This document shows, piece by piece, positions 42,274 through 51,616 of a stretch of 64,000 nt of DNA. This DNA is from Megasphaera massiliensis. Lineage in GTDB: Bacteria; Bacillota; Negativicutes; Veillonellales; Megasphaeraceae. Position 1 is the first letter of the stretch. Every line of letters begins with the position of its first letter. The notes beneath the pieces are model-generated. The model made no database searches. It was not told the origin of the DNA and saw only the letters and a program-made list of their open reading frames with translations. The translations under genes and the position numbers were made by a program. The DNA lies in contig NZ_HF954537.1 of NCBI RefSeq assembly GCF_000455225.1, forward strand, positions 297,063 through 361,062, written 5' to 3'.

Positions 42274-45200
42274 GAAACTTATCAGAAGTATCCCTCCGTA
42301 ACCGGGCCTTAGTCTGGTATTTCATCATCCTCGTGGCCATTGCCGGCGTCTTTTCCTATATCAAACTGGGCCGGATGGAAGACCCGACGTATACCGTGCG
42401 GACCATGATCGTCACCGTCGCCTGGCCGGGAGCTACGGCAGAACAGATGGAAGAACAGGTGACCGACAAGATTGAAAAGAAGCTCCAGGACACGCCGCAC
42501 CTCGATTACCTTAAGAGTTATTCCCGGCCGGGGCAATCGGTCATTTACGTCAATTTGGACGATAAGGCGCCGCAAAGCAGCATCCGCGATACGTGGCACG
42601 AAGTCAGAAACTTGACGGAAGACGTCAAACGCGACTTGCCGGACGGCGTCTACGGTCCGTACTATGACGACCGCTTCGACGACGTCTTCGGCTCCATCTA
42701 TGCCCTCACGGGCGACGGCTATTCTTATGAAGAACTGCGGCAAAAAGCCGAAAAGATACGCCGCATGATGATGAACGTCGACGACGTCAGCAAAGTCGAA
42801 CTCGTCGGTGAACAGTCAGAAAAAATCTATATCGAAGTGGCCAATGCCAAACTGGCCGAACTGGGCATTCCGCCGACGGTCATCGCCAATGCCGTCAAGG
42901 GCCAAAATGAGATGACGCCGGCCGGCATGGTGAACACCGAGTCGGACAACGTTTATCTTCGCCTGTCCGGCGTCTTTAAGGACGTCGAAGGCATCCGCAA
43001 CCTGCCCATCAATGCCAACGGCCGCGTCTTCCGCTTAGGCGACATCGCAACCGTCGAACGGCGTTATACCGAACCGGCCGACCCTAAGATGTTCTATAAC
43101 GGCAAGCCTGCCGTCGGCATCGCCCTGTCCATGAAGGACGGCGGCAACAATTTAAAGCTCGGCGAAAACCTGAAAAAGCTTGAAGCCAGCGTCAAAGCCG
43201 ACCTTCCGGCCGGCATGGAAATGAACCAGGTCTCGGACCAGCCGCAGATCGTCAAAGAGTCCATCAGTGACTTTACGGAAACACTGTGGGAAGCCATCGC
43301 CATCGTCCTCGTCGTCAGCTTCATCACCCTGGGCCTGCGGACGGGCCTGGTCGTCGCCTTCTGCATTCCCTTGGTCCTTACGGGCGTCTTCTGCATCATG
43401 GAAATAGTCGGTATCGACCTTCATAAGGTATCCTTAGGGGCCCTCATTATCGCCTTGGGCCTTCTCGTCGACGACGCCATCATTGCCGTCGAAATGATGA
43501 CCGTCCAGCTCGAAAAAGGGAGGAGCCGCATCGACGCCGCCTGCTACGCCTTTCGGGCTACGGCCAAGCCCATGCTGACCGGGACCCTCATTACCTGCGC
43601 CGGCTTTATTCCCGTCGCCTTTTCCGATGGCGCAGCCGCTGAATTTTGTAAAGCCCTATTCCCGGTCATCACGGCAGCTTTGGTCCTGTCGTGGATCGTA
43701 TCGGTCATGGTAGCACCTCTTTTTGGCTATTACCTCATCAAGCCCAAACAGAAAGAGGGCGAGGACCCGGAAAAGCTGTATACCAGTCGGTTCTACGTCT
43801 TTTTCCGCAAGGTCCTGAACTGGTGCCTGACCCATCGCGTCATCGTCATCGGCGGGACGGCTGCAGTCTTCGTCATTTCGGCCGGGCTGACCTATTTTAT
43901 TCCGAAAGAATTCTTTCCTCCGTCCCTGCGGCCGGAACTCATCGTTGAAATGACCCTGCCCGAGGGCTCCTCTATGGAAGCGACCCAGAAAGAAGCGTCC
44001 CGGTTGGCTCAGTACCTTGACGGCCAGCAGGATAAATTGAAGAATTACTCGTATCACGTCGGCCAAGGAGCACCGCGGTTCGTCCTGACTGTCGAGCCCG
44101 TCCTTCCGGCCGATAATTACGCCCAGTTCGTCGTCGTCGCCAAGGATACAGAATCGCGGGAAGCCCTGGCAGCCTCCTTGAAGACGGAGCTGGCCGATAA
44201 GTTCCCCAACGTCCGCAGCAATATTAAGCACATCTCTTTGGGGCCGCCGTCGGATTATCCCATCATGATGCGCGTATCGGGTTACGATAAGGACAAGGTC
44301 AAAGCCTATGCCGAAGAGATTGCCGCCCGCATTGCCAAAGACCCGAATACGGAAAACGTCTTCCTCAACTGGGATCAAAAAGATAAGGTTATGCACGTCG
44401 AGCTCGACCAGGATAAACTGCGGGCCATGGGGATTTCCGGTCAGGATATTGCCCAGACCTTGTATACGGAACTGTCCGGGGCGACAGTGGCCCAGTACTA
44501 TGCACCGGATAAGACCATCGATATTCAGCTTCGCCTCGACGATAAGGACCGCCAGGATCTTTCAGCCATCCGGAGCCTGCCGGTCTACGTCGGCCAAGCC
44601 GGCTACGTTCCCTTGGAACAGATCGCCCGCATTTCCTATCAAGGCGAAGACGGCCTCATTTGGCGCCGCAACTTAAAGCCGACGGTTACCATTAACGGCG
44701 GCATCAAGTCGGGAACGGCTGACGATGCGACGCAAAAGGCTTACGATTCCATCGCCGACATCCGTGATAATATGCCTTTCGGCTACACGGTGGAAGTGGA
44801 CGGCTCTCTGGAAAACAGCCAAAAATCCTTGAAATATCTCTTGGGTCCCGTGCCTGTCATGGTCATCATCATCATGACCTTGCTCATGTTCCAGCTCCGG
44901 AGCCTGCCCCTTATGGGACTGACTCTGATTACGGCTCCTATGGGACTCATCGGGGTCTCCCTGGGGATGCTTCTCTTTAGAGAGTCCCTGGGTTTTGTAG
45001 CCTACCTCGGCATCCTGGCTTTAGGGGGCATCATCATCCGCAATTCGATTATCCTCCTCGACCAGATCGAAAAGCATATGGCTGCTGGCGAAGACCCGTG
45101 GCACGCCATTATCGATTCGGCGGTCCTGCGCTTCCGGCCCATCATGCTGACGGCCGCGGCGGCCATTTTAGGCATGGTTCCCTTGATGACCAGCGTCTTC

Positions 45201-45311
45201 TGGGGCCCCATGGCCGTGGCCATTGCCAGCGGTCTCTTAGTGGCCACCGTCCTGACCCTCTTGGTCCTGCCGACGATGTACGCCGCCTGGTTCAAAGTAA
45301 AAAAAACATAG
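42270..45311 (+). CDS. RND multidrug efflux transporter (AcrB/MexB superfamily)
   Basis: 1013 residues with the duplicated RND architecture: TM1, a large periplasmic loop (about 35-330), TM2-6, TM7, a second periplasmic loop (about 550-860) and TM8-12. KLGRMEDPTYTVRTMIVTVAWPGATAEQMEEQVT is typical of the N-terminus. The proton-relay region in TM4 reads ALIIALGLLVDDAIIAVE, with DD where AcrB has D407/D408. The full length suggests a working pump. Its substrate is unknown. It sits under MarR control, and a terminator follows within 11 bases. Confidence 0.94.
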   Translation: MRNLSEVSLRNRALVWYFIILVAIAGVFSYIKLGRMEDPTYTVRTMIVTVAWPGATAEQMEEQVTDKIEKKLQDTPHLDYLKSYSRPGQSVIYVNLDDKAPQSSIRDTWHEVRNLTEDVKRDLPDGVYGPYYDDRFDDVFGSIYALTGDGYSYEELRQKAEKIRRMMMNVDDVSKVELVGEQSEKIYIEVANAKLAELGIPPTVIANAVKGQNEMTPAGMVNTESDNVYLRLSGVFKDVEGIRNLPINANGRVFRLGDIATVERRYTEPADPKMFYNGKPAVGIALSMKDGGNNLKLGENLKKLEASVKADLPAGMEMNQVSDQPQIVKESISDFTETLWEAIAIVLVVSFITLGLRTGLVVAFCIPLVLTGVFCIMEIVGIDLHKVSLGALIIALGLLVDDAIIAVEMMTVQLEKGRSRIDAACYAFRATAKPMLTGTLITCAGFIPVAFSDGAAAEFCKALFPVITAALVLSWIVSVMVAPLFGYYLIKPKQKEGEDPEKLYTSRFYVFFRKVLNWCLTHRVIVIGGTAAVFVISAGLTYFIPKEFFPPSLRPELIVEMTLPEGSSMEATQKEASRLAQYLDGQQDKLKNYSYHVGQGAPRFVLTVEPVLPADNYAQFVVVAKDTESREALAASLKTELADKFPNVRSNIKHISLGPPSDYPIMMRVSGYDKDKVKAYAEEIAARIAKDPNTENVFLNWDQKDKVMHVELDQDKLRAMGISGQDIAQTLYTELSGATVAQYYAPDKTIDIQLRLDDKDRQDLSAIRSLPVYVGQAGYVPLEQIARISYQGEDGLIWRRNLKPTVTINGGIKSGTADDATQKAYDSIADIRDNMPFGYTVEVDGSLENSQKSLKYLLGPVPVMVIIIMTLLMFQLRSLPLMGLTLITAPMGLIGVSLGMLLFRESLGFVAYLGILALGGIIIRNSIILLDQIEKHMAAGEDPWHAIIDSAVLRFRPIMLTAAAAILGMVPLMTSVFWGPMAVAIASGLLVATVLTLLVLPTMYAAWFKVKKT

Positions 45312-45321
45312 TTTCTATTTA

Positions 45322-45351
45322 GGTCTGCATCGTCTCGATGCAGGCCTTTTT
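45322..45351 (+). terminator. Intrinsic terminator of the efflux operon
   Basis: GGTCTGCATCG (45322-45332) pairs with CGATGCAGGCC (45336-45346), with one G-U pair and a three-base loop, followed by T5. Confidence 0.9.
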
Positions 45352-45386
45352 GGCATCGGAGAATCCGGTATGGCACAGACTGTTGT

Positions 45387-45415
45387 TTTACAAGGGAATC
45401 TTACTATCGTATAAT
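45387..45415 (+). promoter_or_regulatory. Sigma-70 promoter of the flavodoxin lipoprotein gene
   Basis: TTTACA (45387-45392) and TATAAT (45410-45415) are separated by 17 bases, 42 bases before the start codon. Confidence 0.8.
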
Positions 45416-45456
45416 ATAAAGTATAGATAAGAAATTAACTGATGGGGGATTTCTCT

Positions 45457-46194
45457 ATGATAAAACGTGCTTCTGTCCTCGTGGGGACTCTTGTGTTAAC
45501 ACTCCTTCTGTCCGCCTGTGCCAGAGGTCCGGCACGGACTGACAACGATACCCATCGGGAAACCCTTGCCCAAAATGAAAAGAAGCCGGTTTCGACGGCT
45601 GTCGTCCATAACGGCCAGGGGAATCCCCGCCGCGTCCTCATTGCTTATTTTACGTATCCCGATAATACAGATGCCCAAGCCATTCATTCCAAGGAATACG
45701 ACGTCATGACGTCGGCCAGCCTCAATGTAAAAGACGGTGAAATCATCGGAAACGATGCCATGATTGCCAACGAAATCGCCCGGGAAACCGGCGGCGACGT
45801 CTTTTCCATCCTGGCCGAAAAGCCTTATTCCGCCGACTACGATGCCATGATTCGTGATGAAAAGGCGGCGGCTGCCCGTGATGAACAACGGGAGCTGAAA
45901 AGCCACGTCGGTGATATGAGCCGGTACGATACGGTCGTTTTGGTCTATCCCATTTGGTGGGATGCCCTGCCGGCACCGGTTACGTCCTTTTTGACGGAAA
46001 ACGATTTTTCCGGGAAGGCCTTGTATGCCGTGGCTTCGTCCGGGGACAGTGATTTTGTCGATACCGTCGAAGACATTGCCGAACTCGAGCCCGACGCGGA
46101 CGTCTATGAAGACTTCGTCCTCCGTCATGACGAGATGGGCGAAACGTCCGATGCCGTTCGTCAGTGGCTTAAGACGGCGAATTTCATGAAATAA
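45457..46194 (+). CDS. Flavodoxin-domain lipoprotein, second copy
   Basis: 245 residues. The lipoprotein signal MIKRASVLVGTLVLTLLLSAC (lipobox LSAC, Cys21) precedes a linker and a flavodoxin_4-type domain (RRVLIAYFTYPDN near 65; VVLVYPIWWDALPAPVTSFL near 168). The phosphate-binding loop FTYPDNTDAQAIHSKEYDVMTSAS is longer and less canonical than in the 27-kb copy (SATGNTK), so FMN binding is less certain. GGGGGA precedes the ATG seven bases away. It is monocistronic, bounded by terminators on both sides. Confidence 0.83.
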   Translation: MIKRASVLVGTLVLTLLLSACARGPARTDNDTHRETLAQNEKKPVSTAVVHNGQGNPRRVLIAYFTYPDNTDAQAIHSKEYDVMTSASLNVKDGEIIGNDAMIANEIARETGGDVFSILAEKPYSADYDAMIRDEKAAAARDEQRELKSHVGDMSRYDTVVLVYPIWWDALPAPVTSFLTENDFSGKALYAVASSGDSDFVDTVEDIAELEPDADVYEDFVLRHDEMGETSDAVRQWLKTANFMK

Positions 46195-46241
46195 AAAAAC
46201 TCTCCGGTTACACCGCTTGGCGATGCAGCTGGAGAGTTTTT
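46195..46241. terminator. Bidirectional intrinsic terminator
   Basis: AAAAACTCTCC (46195-46205) pairs with GGAGAGTTTTT (46231-46241) around a 25-base loop. A- and T-tracts at both ends suit the convergent genes on either side. Confidence 0.8.
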
Positions 46242-46266
46242 CGTAAATAGAACGGGGATACCGGTC

Positions 46267-46872
46267 TTAGGAATGACGATGATAGAGGATGAGGCCGCCT
46301 TTTTTGCGGTGGCCCGTATTCCACAGCCCGTTGAAGTCGAGCCAGCGCCAGGAGCCGTAGGTAACGGCTTTGACCATGAAGTCGCCGTCGAATTCGGTGT
46401 AGCCCGTCAGTAAGAACCAGTGCCAGTCATAGAATTTAAAGTTGGGATTGTTGTGATGCAGGACCAGGTGGGGGATGGGCCATCCGGCGTCGATTTGAGC
46501 CTTGATGACGTCTTTCGTTTCCTCTGCCGTCTTATCGCCGGACCAGGGGTCCATGGTGATGTCGTCGTCGCCGTGGTCGGTCAGGAATTGGCCCATGCCG
46601 TCGATGTACATGTCGAGGCGGTCGATGCCGCCCCAGCGCGGACGGAGATAGGGCTTCATGACATTGGTAAAGGCGATGTAGTCCTTCTTGGCGACGTCTT
46701 CGGTCTCGTAGGGATAGAGGCCTTGGGCGTCTTTATAGCGCGTAAAATAAATGGAAGAATCGCAGGCCGTCACAGCAGCGCAGCCGCCGAGGTTCATCAT
46801 GCGGTCCGTCAGCCAATCCTGATTACCGCCGTAGGCCGAACCGATATAAAAATAAGGGAGTTCATGTTTCAT
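46267..46872 (-). CDS. Uncharacterised papain-fold-like (C39-like) protein
   Basis: 201 residues from the second Met (AAAGGA ten bases upstream); an ATG nine bases earlier is also possible. There is no signal peptide. Near the N-terminus, GGNQDWLTDRMMNLGGCAAVTACD places Cys31 at the head of a helix, like the nucleophile of C39-like cysteine peptidases. His151 in DWHWFLLTGYTEFDGDFMVKAVTYG fits the His-bearing strand. The central NVMKPYLRPRWGGIDRLDMYIDG segment is distinctive. I have seen similar unnamed clostridial proteins, but no function is established to my knowledge. Peptidase activity is inferred from motif layout only. It is probably cotranscribed with the gene upstream. Confidence 0.65.
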   Translation of the reverse strand: MKHELPYFYIGSAYGGNQDWLTDRMMNLGGCAAVTACDSSIYFTRYKDAQGLYPYETEDVAKKDYIAFTNVMKPYLRPRWGGIDRLDMYIDGMGQFLTDHGDDDITMDPWSGDKTAEETKDVIKAQIDAGWPIPHLVLHHNNPNFKFYDWHWFLLTGYTEFDGDFMVKAVTYGSWRWLDFNGLWNTGHRKKGGLILYHRHS

Positions 46873-46899
46873 TAAAGGCATATCCTTTCGTAATAATAC

Positions 46900-47346
46900 T
46901 TAATCTTGAGCATCGTGTATGATGTCGGGTTCTGCTTTTTGGGTAAAGCCGATGACCCGGCGCGGTTTTTGGATGTCATCTTGTCGGGGGACAGCCACCA
47001 AGAGCAGGTTGAGCTGGGACAGGTGCTGGACCAGTTCGACGGCCGAGCCGTCTGAGAGTTCGCCGTAAAAGACGATCATATTCGGGTCCCAGTAGCCGAT
47101 ATCCTGAATGCTGAAGGTAATGTCGCCGGCCGAGACCAGGCGGCCGCCGGCCTGCATCGTATCGGGGAGTTCCGATTCAAAGTTGTTGATCAAAGCGACG
47201 ATGCGCTGATACATATCGGAGGCCATATACGGCGCTTCCGGGTCCTCCGTTTCCGTTTCCGGAGCCGGCGGACAGAGGGCCATTTCCTTGACTTCGTCGG
47301 GGAATACTTCTTCCTGTACGGGGATCGTTTTCTTTTCTGTCTTCAT
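46900..47346 (-). CDS. DUF6173-like protein
   Basis: 148 residues, AAGGAG upstream of the ATG. The first 55 residues are acidic, Pro-rich and probably disordered. The C-terminal part (MYQRIVALINNFESELPD, then GDITFSIQDIGYWDPNMIVFYGELSDGSAVELVQHLSQLNLLLVAVPR, ending RRVIGF) matches my recollection of the DUF6173 family. Function is unknown. It is a soluble protein, 27 bases ahead of the C39-like gene on the same strand, so the two likely form an operon. Confidence 0.6.
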   Translation of the reverse strand: MKTEKKTIPVQEEVFPDEVKEMALCPPAPETETEDPEAPYMASDMYQRIVALINNFESELPDTMQAGGRLVSAGDITFSIQDIGYWDPNMIVFYGELSDGSAVELVQHLSQLNLLLVAVPRQDDIQKPRRVIGFTQKAEPDIIHDAQD

Positions 47347-47570
47347 GGATATCACTCCTTCTTGGCTGCTTCCTAATACTATTCGAGATGAATACGGCAA
47401 ATTCCTGCTTAAAAAGCGGACAAACTTTATCTATTTTGAATAGAATGATTGAGTAAAAGGCAAGAAAAGGGCGGCCGCTATGGATGGGGCTTTTGGGGGC
47501 GGGACTGGCTAGGGGTGGACAGATGTTGTATAATAAGGATTGGATTTGTAGAGAAAGGATAGAATCGATT
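47347..47570. other. Divergent intergenic region with hslO -10 box
   Basis: This region separates the minus-strand DUF6173-like gene from hslO. A consensus -10 box TATAAT lies at 47529-47534 for hslO, but the -35 is poor. The middle holds a GC-rich patch (GGCGGCCGC and G-runs, about 47469-47517). I see no clear promoter for the minus-strand pair and no gene. Confidence 0.45.
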
Positions 47571-48461
47571 ATGATCAGAGACAATCAAATTATTCACTAT
47601 ACATCAGATGAGGCCATCCGCGTGTCCATTGCCTTTACGGCAGGCATCGTGGAAAAAGCCCGTCAGAGCCATAACTTATCGCCTGTGGCCTGTGCCGCCT
47701 TGGGCCGGACCATGACCGGGGCAGCCCTTCTCGCCGGAGACTATAAGAACCACGAAGGCGTATCCATCAAGATCGCCGGCGACGGCCCTTTGGGCGCCGT
47801 CCATGCCGACTGCTTCGATACCAATAAGCTTCGCGGCTACGTCGACAATCCGACGATTGATTTGCCTTTAAAACCGAACGGCAAACTCGACGTCTCGGCT
47901 GCCGTCGGCCGCAACGGCCAGATGACCGTGACCCGCTTTACGCCGAAGACGACGACCTATACCAGCCAGGCCGACCTCGTGTCCGGTGAAATTGCCGAAG
48001 ATATCGCCTACTACCTCTATACATCGGAACAGGTGCCGTCGACGATCAACTTAGGCGTCCTCGTCGACCGGGATTACACCATTGCCGCTGCCGGCGGCTT
48101 CCTCGTTCAGGCCCTGCCCGGTGCCAAAGATGAAGACCTGGCTCGTGTCGAAGCCAACATCACCCAAGTCGGCGCCTTGACGACGTACCTCAAGGACCAT
48201 CCCAAGGGAGAAGGCCTGATCGACATCATCCTCGGCGGCATGCATTATAAAGAATTGTACCGTCAGCATCTCTACTGGCGCTGCACCTGCTCGCGCCAGC
48301 GCTTTGAAAGTGCCTTGCTATCCCTGCGCCCGGAAGACAAAGAATCCCTCTTGAAGGATCCCCAGGTCGAAATGACCTGCCATTACTGCGGCGCCAAGTA
48401 TACCCTGTCCCACGACGAAGTAGCGGCCTTATACGAAAAGGCCGGGGCAGACAAGCATTGA
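47571..48461 (+). CDS. hslO: Redox-regulated chaperone Hsp33
   Basis: 296 residues. It starts MIRDNQIIHYTSDEAIRVSIAFTAGIVEKARQSHNLSPVACAALGR, the conserved HslO core. The zinc redox switch is present as CTC (near residue 241) and CHYC (near 272). Oxidation releases zinc and activates the holdase, protecting proteins from oxidative unfolding, useful to an anaerobe exposed to air. The ATG follows GAAAGGAT. mtnP follows after 28 bases. Confidence 0.95.
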   Translation: MIRDNQIIHYTSDEAIRVSIAFTAGIVEKARQSHNLSPVACAALGRTMTGAALLAGDYKNHEGVSIKIAGDGPLGAVHADCFDTNKLRGYVDNPTIDLPLKPNGKLDVSAAVGRNGQMTVTRFTPKTTTYTSQADLVSGEIAEDIAYYLYTSEQVPSTINLGVLVDRDYTIAAAGGFLVQALPGAKDEDLARVEANITQVGALTTYLKDHPKGEGLIDIILGGMHYKELYRQHLYWRCTCSRQRFESALLSLRPEDKESLLKDPQVEMTCHYCGAKYTLSHDEVAALYEKAGADKH

Positions 48462-48489
48462 TCTTCATTTCATAAAGGGAGGTTTTATC

Positions 48490-49287
48490 ATGGGACTTAT
48501 TGCCATCATCGGCGGTACCGGAGTCTGTGATCCGAAGATTTTGTCCAATGTCCGCGAAGGGTACATGGATACGTATTACGGTTCTATTCGTTACTGGAAG
48601 GGGACGTATCAGAACCGAGACCTCATCTTTTTAGCCCGTCACGGCCGGATGCATTCCATTCCGCCGCACCTCATCAACTATCGGGCCAACATTCTCGGAT
48701 TGAAGCGCCTCGGCGTCACGGCCATTTTGGCGACGACGGCTGTTGGATCCATGAATCCCGAGTACAAGCCCGGGGACTTCGTTTTGCCCGATCAGTTCAT
48801 CGACTTCACCAAGAGCCGGCACACGTCCTTTTTCGACGGCGGTGCCAACGGCGTCGTCCACGTCGACATGACGGAACCTTACTGCCCGACCCTGCGCCGC
48901 CACGTTATTCAGGCAGCGACTGACGCGGGAGACTGCCGTCTCCATGCTACGGGAACCTATGTCTGCACCGAAGGGCCGCGGTTTGAAACGCCGGCGGAAA
49001 TCCGGATGTTCCAAAAACTCGGCGGCGATATCGTCGGCATGACCAACGTTCCCGAAGTCTGCCTGGCCCGGGAAGCGGAAATCTGCTACGCCACGGTGTC
49101 CATGGTCACCAACTTTGCTGCCGGCATTTCCGATAAGCCCCTGACCCATGAAGAAGTCGTCGATGCCATGGCCAAGAGCTCCCTGCGCCTGCGCCAGCTC
49201 ATTTTAAAGAGCATCGAAAACTATCCCGTCGATGAAGACTGTGCCTGCCACCATACGCTCCAGGCTTACGGAGGGTTTACGGTATAA
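48490..49287 (+). CDS. mtnP: S-methyl-5'-thioadenosine phosphorylase
   Basis: 265 residues, nucleoside phosphorylase type 2 family. IIGGTGVCDPKIL begins the phosphate-binding region, with LARHGRMHSIPPHLINYRANI, TTAVGSMNPEYKPGD, YVCTEGPRFETPAEIRMF and VGMTNVPEVCLAREAEICYA all family-typical. It splits methylthioadenosine into adenine and methylthioribose-1-phosphate. Some members prefer other 6-oxopurines, so substrate preference should be held open; the downstream mtnA strongly supports MTA. Its stop codon overlaps the mtnA ATG by one base. Confidence 0.9.
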   Translation: MGLIAIIGGTGVCDPKILSNVREGYMDTYYGSIRYWKGTYQNRDLIFLARHGRMHSIPPHLINYRANILGLKRLGVTAILATTAVGSMNPEYKPGDFVLPDQFIDFTKSRHTSFFDGGANGVVHVDMTEPYCPTLRRHVIQAATDAGDCRLHATGTYVCTEGPRFETPAEIRMFQKLGGDIVGMTNVPEVCLAREAEICYATVSMVTNFAAGISDKPLTHEEVVDAMAKSSLRLRQLILKSIENYPVDEDCACHHTLQAYGGFTV

Positions 49288-50342
49288 TGGAAACGTTGCG
49301 CTGGGAAAAGGGAACTCTCTATCTCCTCGATCAGACGGTTCTGCCCTTTACCGAAACCTATCTGACCTGTACGACCTGGCAGGACGTCCATAAGGCCATT
49401 TCCGTCCTGGCCGTCCGCGGAGCCCCGGCTATCGGCGTTGCCGCCGCTTACGGCGTCGTCTTAGGTGCCCGCTCTATCCTTGAAAAGCCCGGTGAAAAGC
49501 CTTTTATAACGGCCCTTCAGGATATCTGCACAAATCTTGACGGGGCTCGCCCGACGGCGGTCAACCTCCACTGGGCCTTGGAGCAAATGATGGCCTGCGC
49601 GAAGGCCCATGGCGGCGAAAGTCCGACGGCGATCGTCCATGTCTTAGAAGACAAGGCCCAAGCCATCCATGCCGACGATGTGGCCATCAATACGGCCATG
49701 GCCGGCTGGGGGGCCGATGAAATCGGGAAAGGGGACCGCCCCTTGACCCTTCTGACACACTGCAATGCCGGAGCCCTGGCGACGGCCGGCGTCGGCACGG
49801 CTCTCGGCGTCATTTCTGAACTCCATCGCCGGGGACAGGTCAAGATGGTCTATGCCGATGAAACGCGGCCCCTCCTGCAGGGAGCGCGGTTGACGGCTTT
49901 TGAGCTCATGGCAGGCGGTGTTCCGGTTACGCTCATTACCGATAACATGGCCGCCTGGACGATGAAAGAAAAAGGCGTCGACGCCATCATCGTCGGTGCC
50001 GACCGCATTGCCGCCAACGGCGATACGGCCAATAAAATCGGGACCTACGGCCTGTCCCTGATGGCCAAGGTCCTGGGTATTCCCCTGTATATTGCAGCGC
50101 CCCTGTCGACCTTTGACCGGTCCATTGCCGGCGGCAGTCAAATCCCCATTGAAGAGCGCAGTCACGACGAAGTCCGCTCTTTTAGAGGCGCTGCCACAGC
50201 CCTTTCGGATACGCCGGTCTACAACCCGGCCTTTGATGTGACGCCCCATGAAAACATCCGGGCCATCATCACCGAAAAGGGCATCATCAGCCATCCCGAT
50301 ACGGAGGCTGTACAGACATTTTTTGACAAGCATTCATTATAG
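49287..50342 (+). CDS. mtnA: S-methyl-5-thioribose-1-phosphate isomerase
   Basis: 351 residues, eIF2B-like fold. VRGAPAIGVAAAYG near residue 50, LTHCNAGALATAGVGTALG with the catalytic Cys near 155, and VGADRIAANGDTANKIGTY with the catalytic Asp near 236 identify MtnA. It converts methylthioribose-1-phosphate to methylthioribulose-1-phosphate. The later steps of the methionine salvage pathway (MtnB, MtnC, MtnD, MtnE, MtnW) are not encoded in the window, so the product may go to an aldolase shunt or be salvaged from elsewhere on the chromosome. Confidence 0.93.
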   Translation: METLRWEKGTLYLLDQTVLPFTETYLTCTTWQDVHKAISVLAVRGAPAIGVAAAYGVVLGARSILEKPGEKPFITALQDICTNLDGARPTAVNLHWALEQMMACAKAHGGESPTAIVHVLEDKAQAIHADDVAINTAMAGWGADEIGKGDRPLTLLTHCNAGALATAGVGTALGVISELHRRGQVKMVYADETRPLLQGARLTAFELMAGGVPVTLITDNMAAWTMKEKGVDAIIVGADRIAANGDTANKIGTYGLSLMAKVLGIPLYIAAPLSTFDRSIAGGSQIPIEERSHDEVRSFRGAATALSDTPVYNPAFDVTPHENIRAIITEKGIISHPDTEAVQTFFDKHSL

Positions 50343-50359
50343 AAAGAGGTATGAACTGT

Positions 50360-51601
50360 ATGGAATCAATTATTCGCGACATCAAATTAGCTAAGAGCGG
50401 CCATGAAAAAATCAATTGGGTCGACCGTCACATGCCGGCCCTCAATGCCATTGGCGACAAATTGAAAGCCGAACAGACTTTTAAGGGCAAGACCATCTGC
50501 GTCAGCGTCCACCTCGAAGCCAAGACGGCATATTTGGCCGAAGTCCTTCACCGGGCCGGCGCTAAGGTCATCGTTACCGGCAGCAACCCCTTGTCGACTC
50601 AGGACGACGTCGCAGCAGCCCTCGTCGAAGACGGCCTGACGGTCTATGCCTGGTACGGCGCAACCGATGAAGAATACTTCGATTTTCTGAATAAATCCCT
50701 CGACCATAAGCCGGACATCATCATCGATGACGGCGGCGATCAGGTCCATCTGCTGCACACGACTCGGAGCGACGCCATGGAAAACCTCCTCGGCGGCACG
50801 GAAGAAACGACGACCGGCGTCAACCGCCTCCACGGCCTTGATAAAGCCGGCCAGTTGAAGTTCCCCATGATTGCAGCCAACGATTCGTACTGCAAATATC
50901 TCTTCGACAACCGCTACGGTACAGGCCAGTCGACATGGGACGGCATCATGCGCACGACGAACCTCACTGTCGTCGGCAAGAAAGTCGTCGTCGCCGGCTA
51001 CGGCTGGTGCGGTAAAGGCTGCGCTATGCGCGCCAAAGGCCTCGGCGCTCACGTCATCGTTACCGAAGTCGACCCGATCAAAGCTATTGAAGCCGTATTT
51101 GACGGATTTGAAGTCATGCCTATGGCCGAAGCGGCTAAAGTCGGTGATATCTTCGTCACCTTGACCGGTGATAAAGACGTCATCCGCGGCGAACACATGA
51201 AGAACATGAAAGACGGCGTCGTCCTGGCCAATGCCGGTCACTTCGACGTCGAAATCAACCGCCCCGAACTGGAAGCCCTCTCGGTCCGCCATTTTGAAGC
51301 CCGCCACAACATCGAAGGCTATGAACTCCCCAACGGTCACGTCATCAACCTCTTGGCGGAAGGCCGTCTGGTAAACCTGGCTGCCGGCGACGGTCATCCG
51401 GCTGAAATCATGGACCTGTCCTTTGCCGTTCAGGCCCTGGCTGCCAAATACATCCTCGACCATCATACGGAACTTGAAAACCACGTCTATGTCCTCCCTC
51501 ATGAAATCGACGACGATATCGCCAAAATCAAATTGGCTTCCATGGGGTACGCCATCGATACCCTCAGTGAAGAACAGCGCAAATACTTGAATCTCGACTA
51601 A
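50360..51601 (+). CDS. ahcY: Adenosylhomocysteinase
   Basis: 413 residues in the short (archaeal/thermophile-type) form, without the insertion of about 40 residues found in eukaryotic enzymes. It has the NAD-binding Rossmann segment VVVAGYGWCGKGCAMRAKGLGAHVIVTEVDP, substrate-region EETTTGVNRL, and the C-terminal HPAEIMDLSFAVQALA. It hydrolyses S-adenosylhomocysteine to adenosine and homocysteine. The second ATG is better spaced from AAAGAGG than the one at 50351. It is followed by a deaminase gene acting on the same metabolites. Confidence 0.95.
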   Translation: MESIIRDIKLAKSGHEKINWVDRHMPALNAIGDKLKAEQTFKGKTICVSVHLEAKTAYLAEVLHRAGAKVIVTGSNPLSTQDDVAAALVEDGLTVYAWYGATDEEYFDFLNKSLDHKPDIIIDDGGDQVHLLHTTRSDAMENLLGGTEETTTGVNRLHGLDKAGQLKFPMIAANDSYCKYLFDNRYGTGQSTWDGIMRTTNLTVVGKKVVVAGYGWCGKGCAMRAKGLGAHVIVTEVDPIKAIEAVFDGFEVMPMAEAAKVGDIFVTLTGDKDVIRGEHMKNMKDGVVLANAGHFDVEINRPELEALSVRHFEARHNIEGYELPNGHVINLLAEGRLVNLAAGDGHPAEIMDLSFAVQALAAKYILDHHTELENHVYVLPHEIDDDIAKIKLASMGYAIDTLSEEQRKYLNLD

Positions 51602-51616
51602 GAGGAGCGGACTAGG

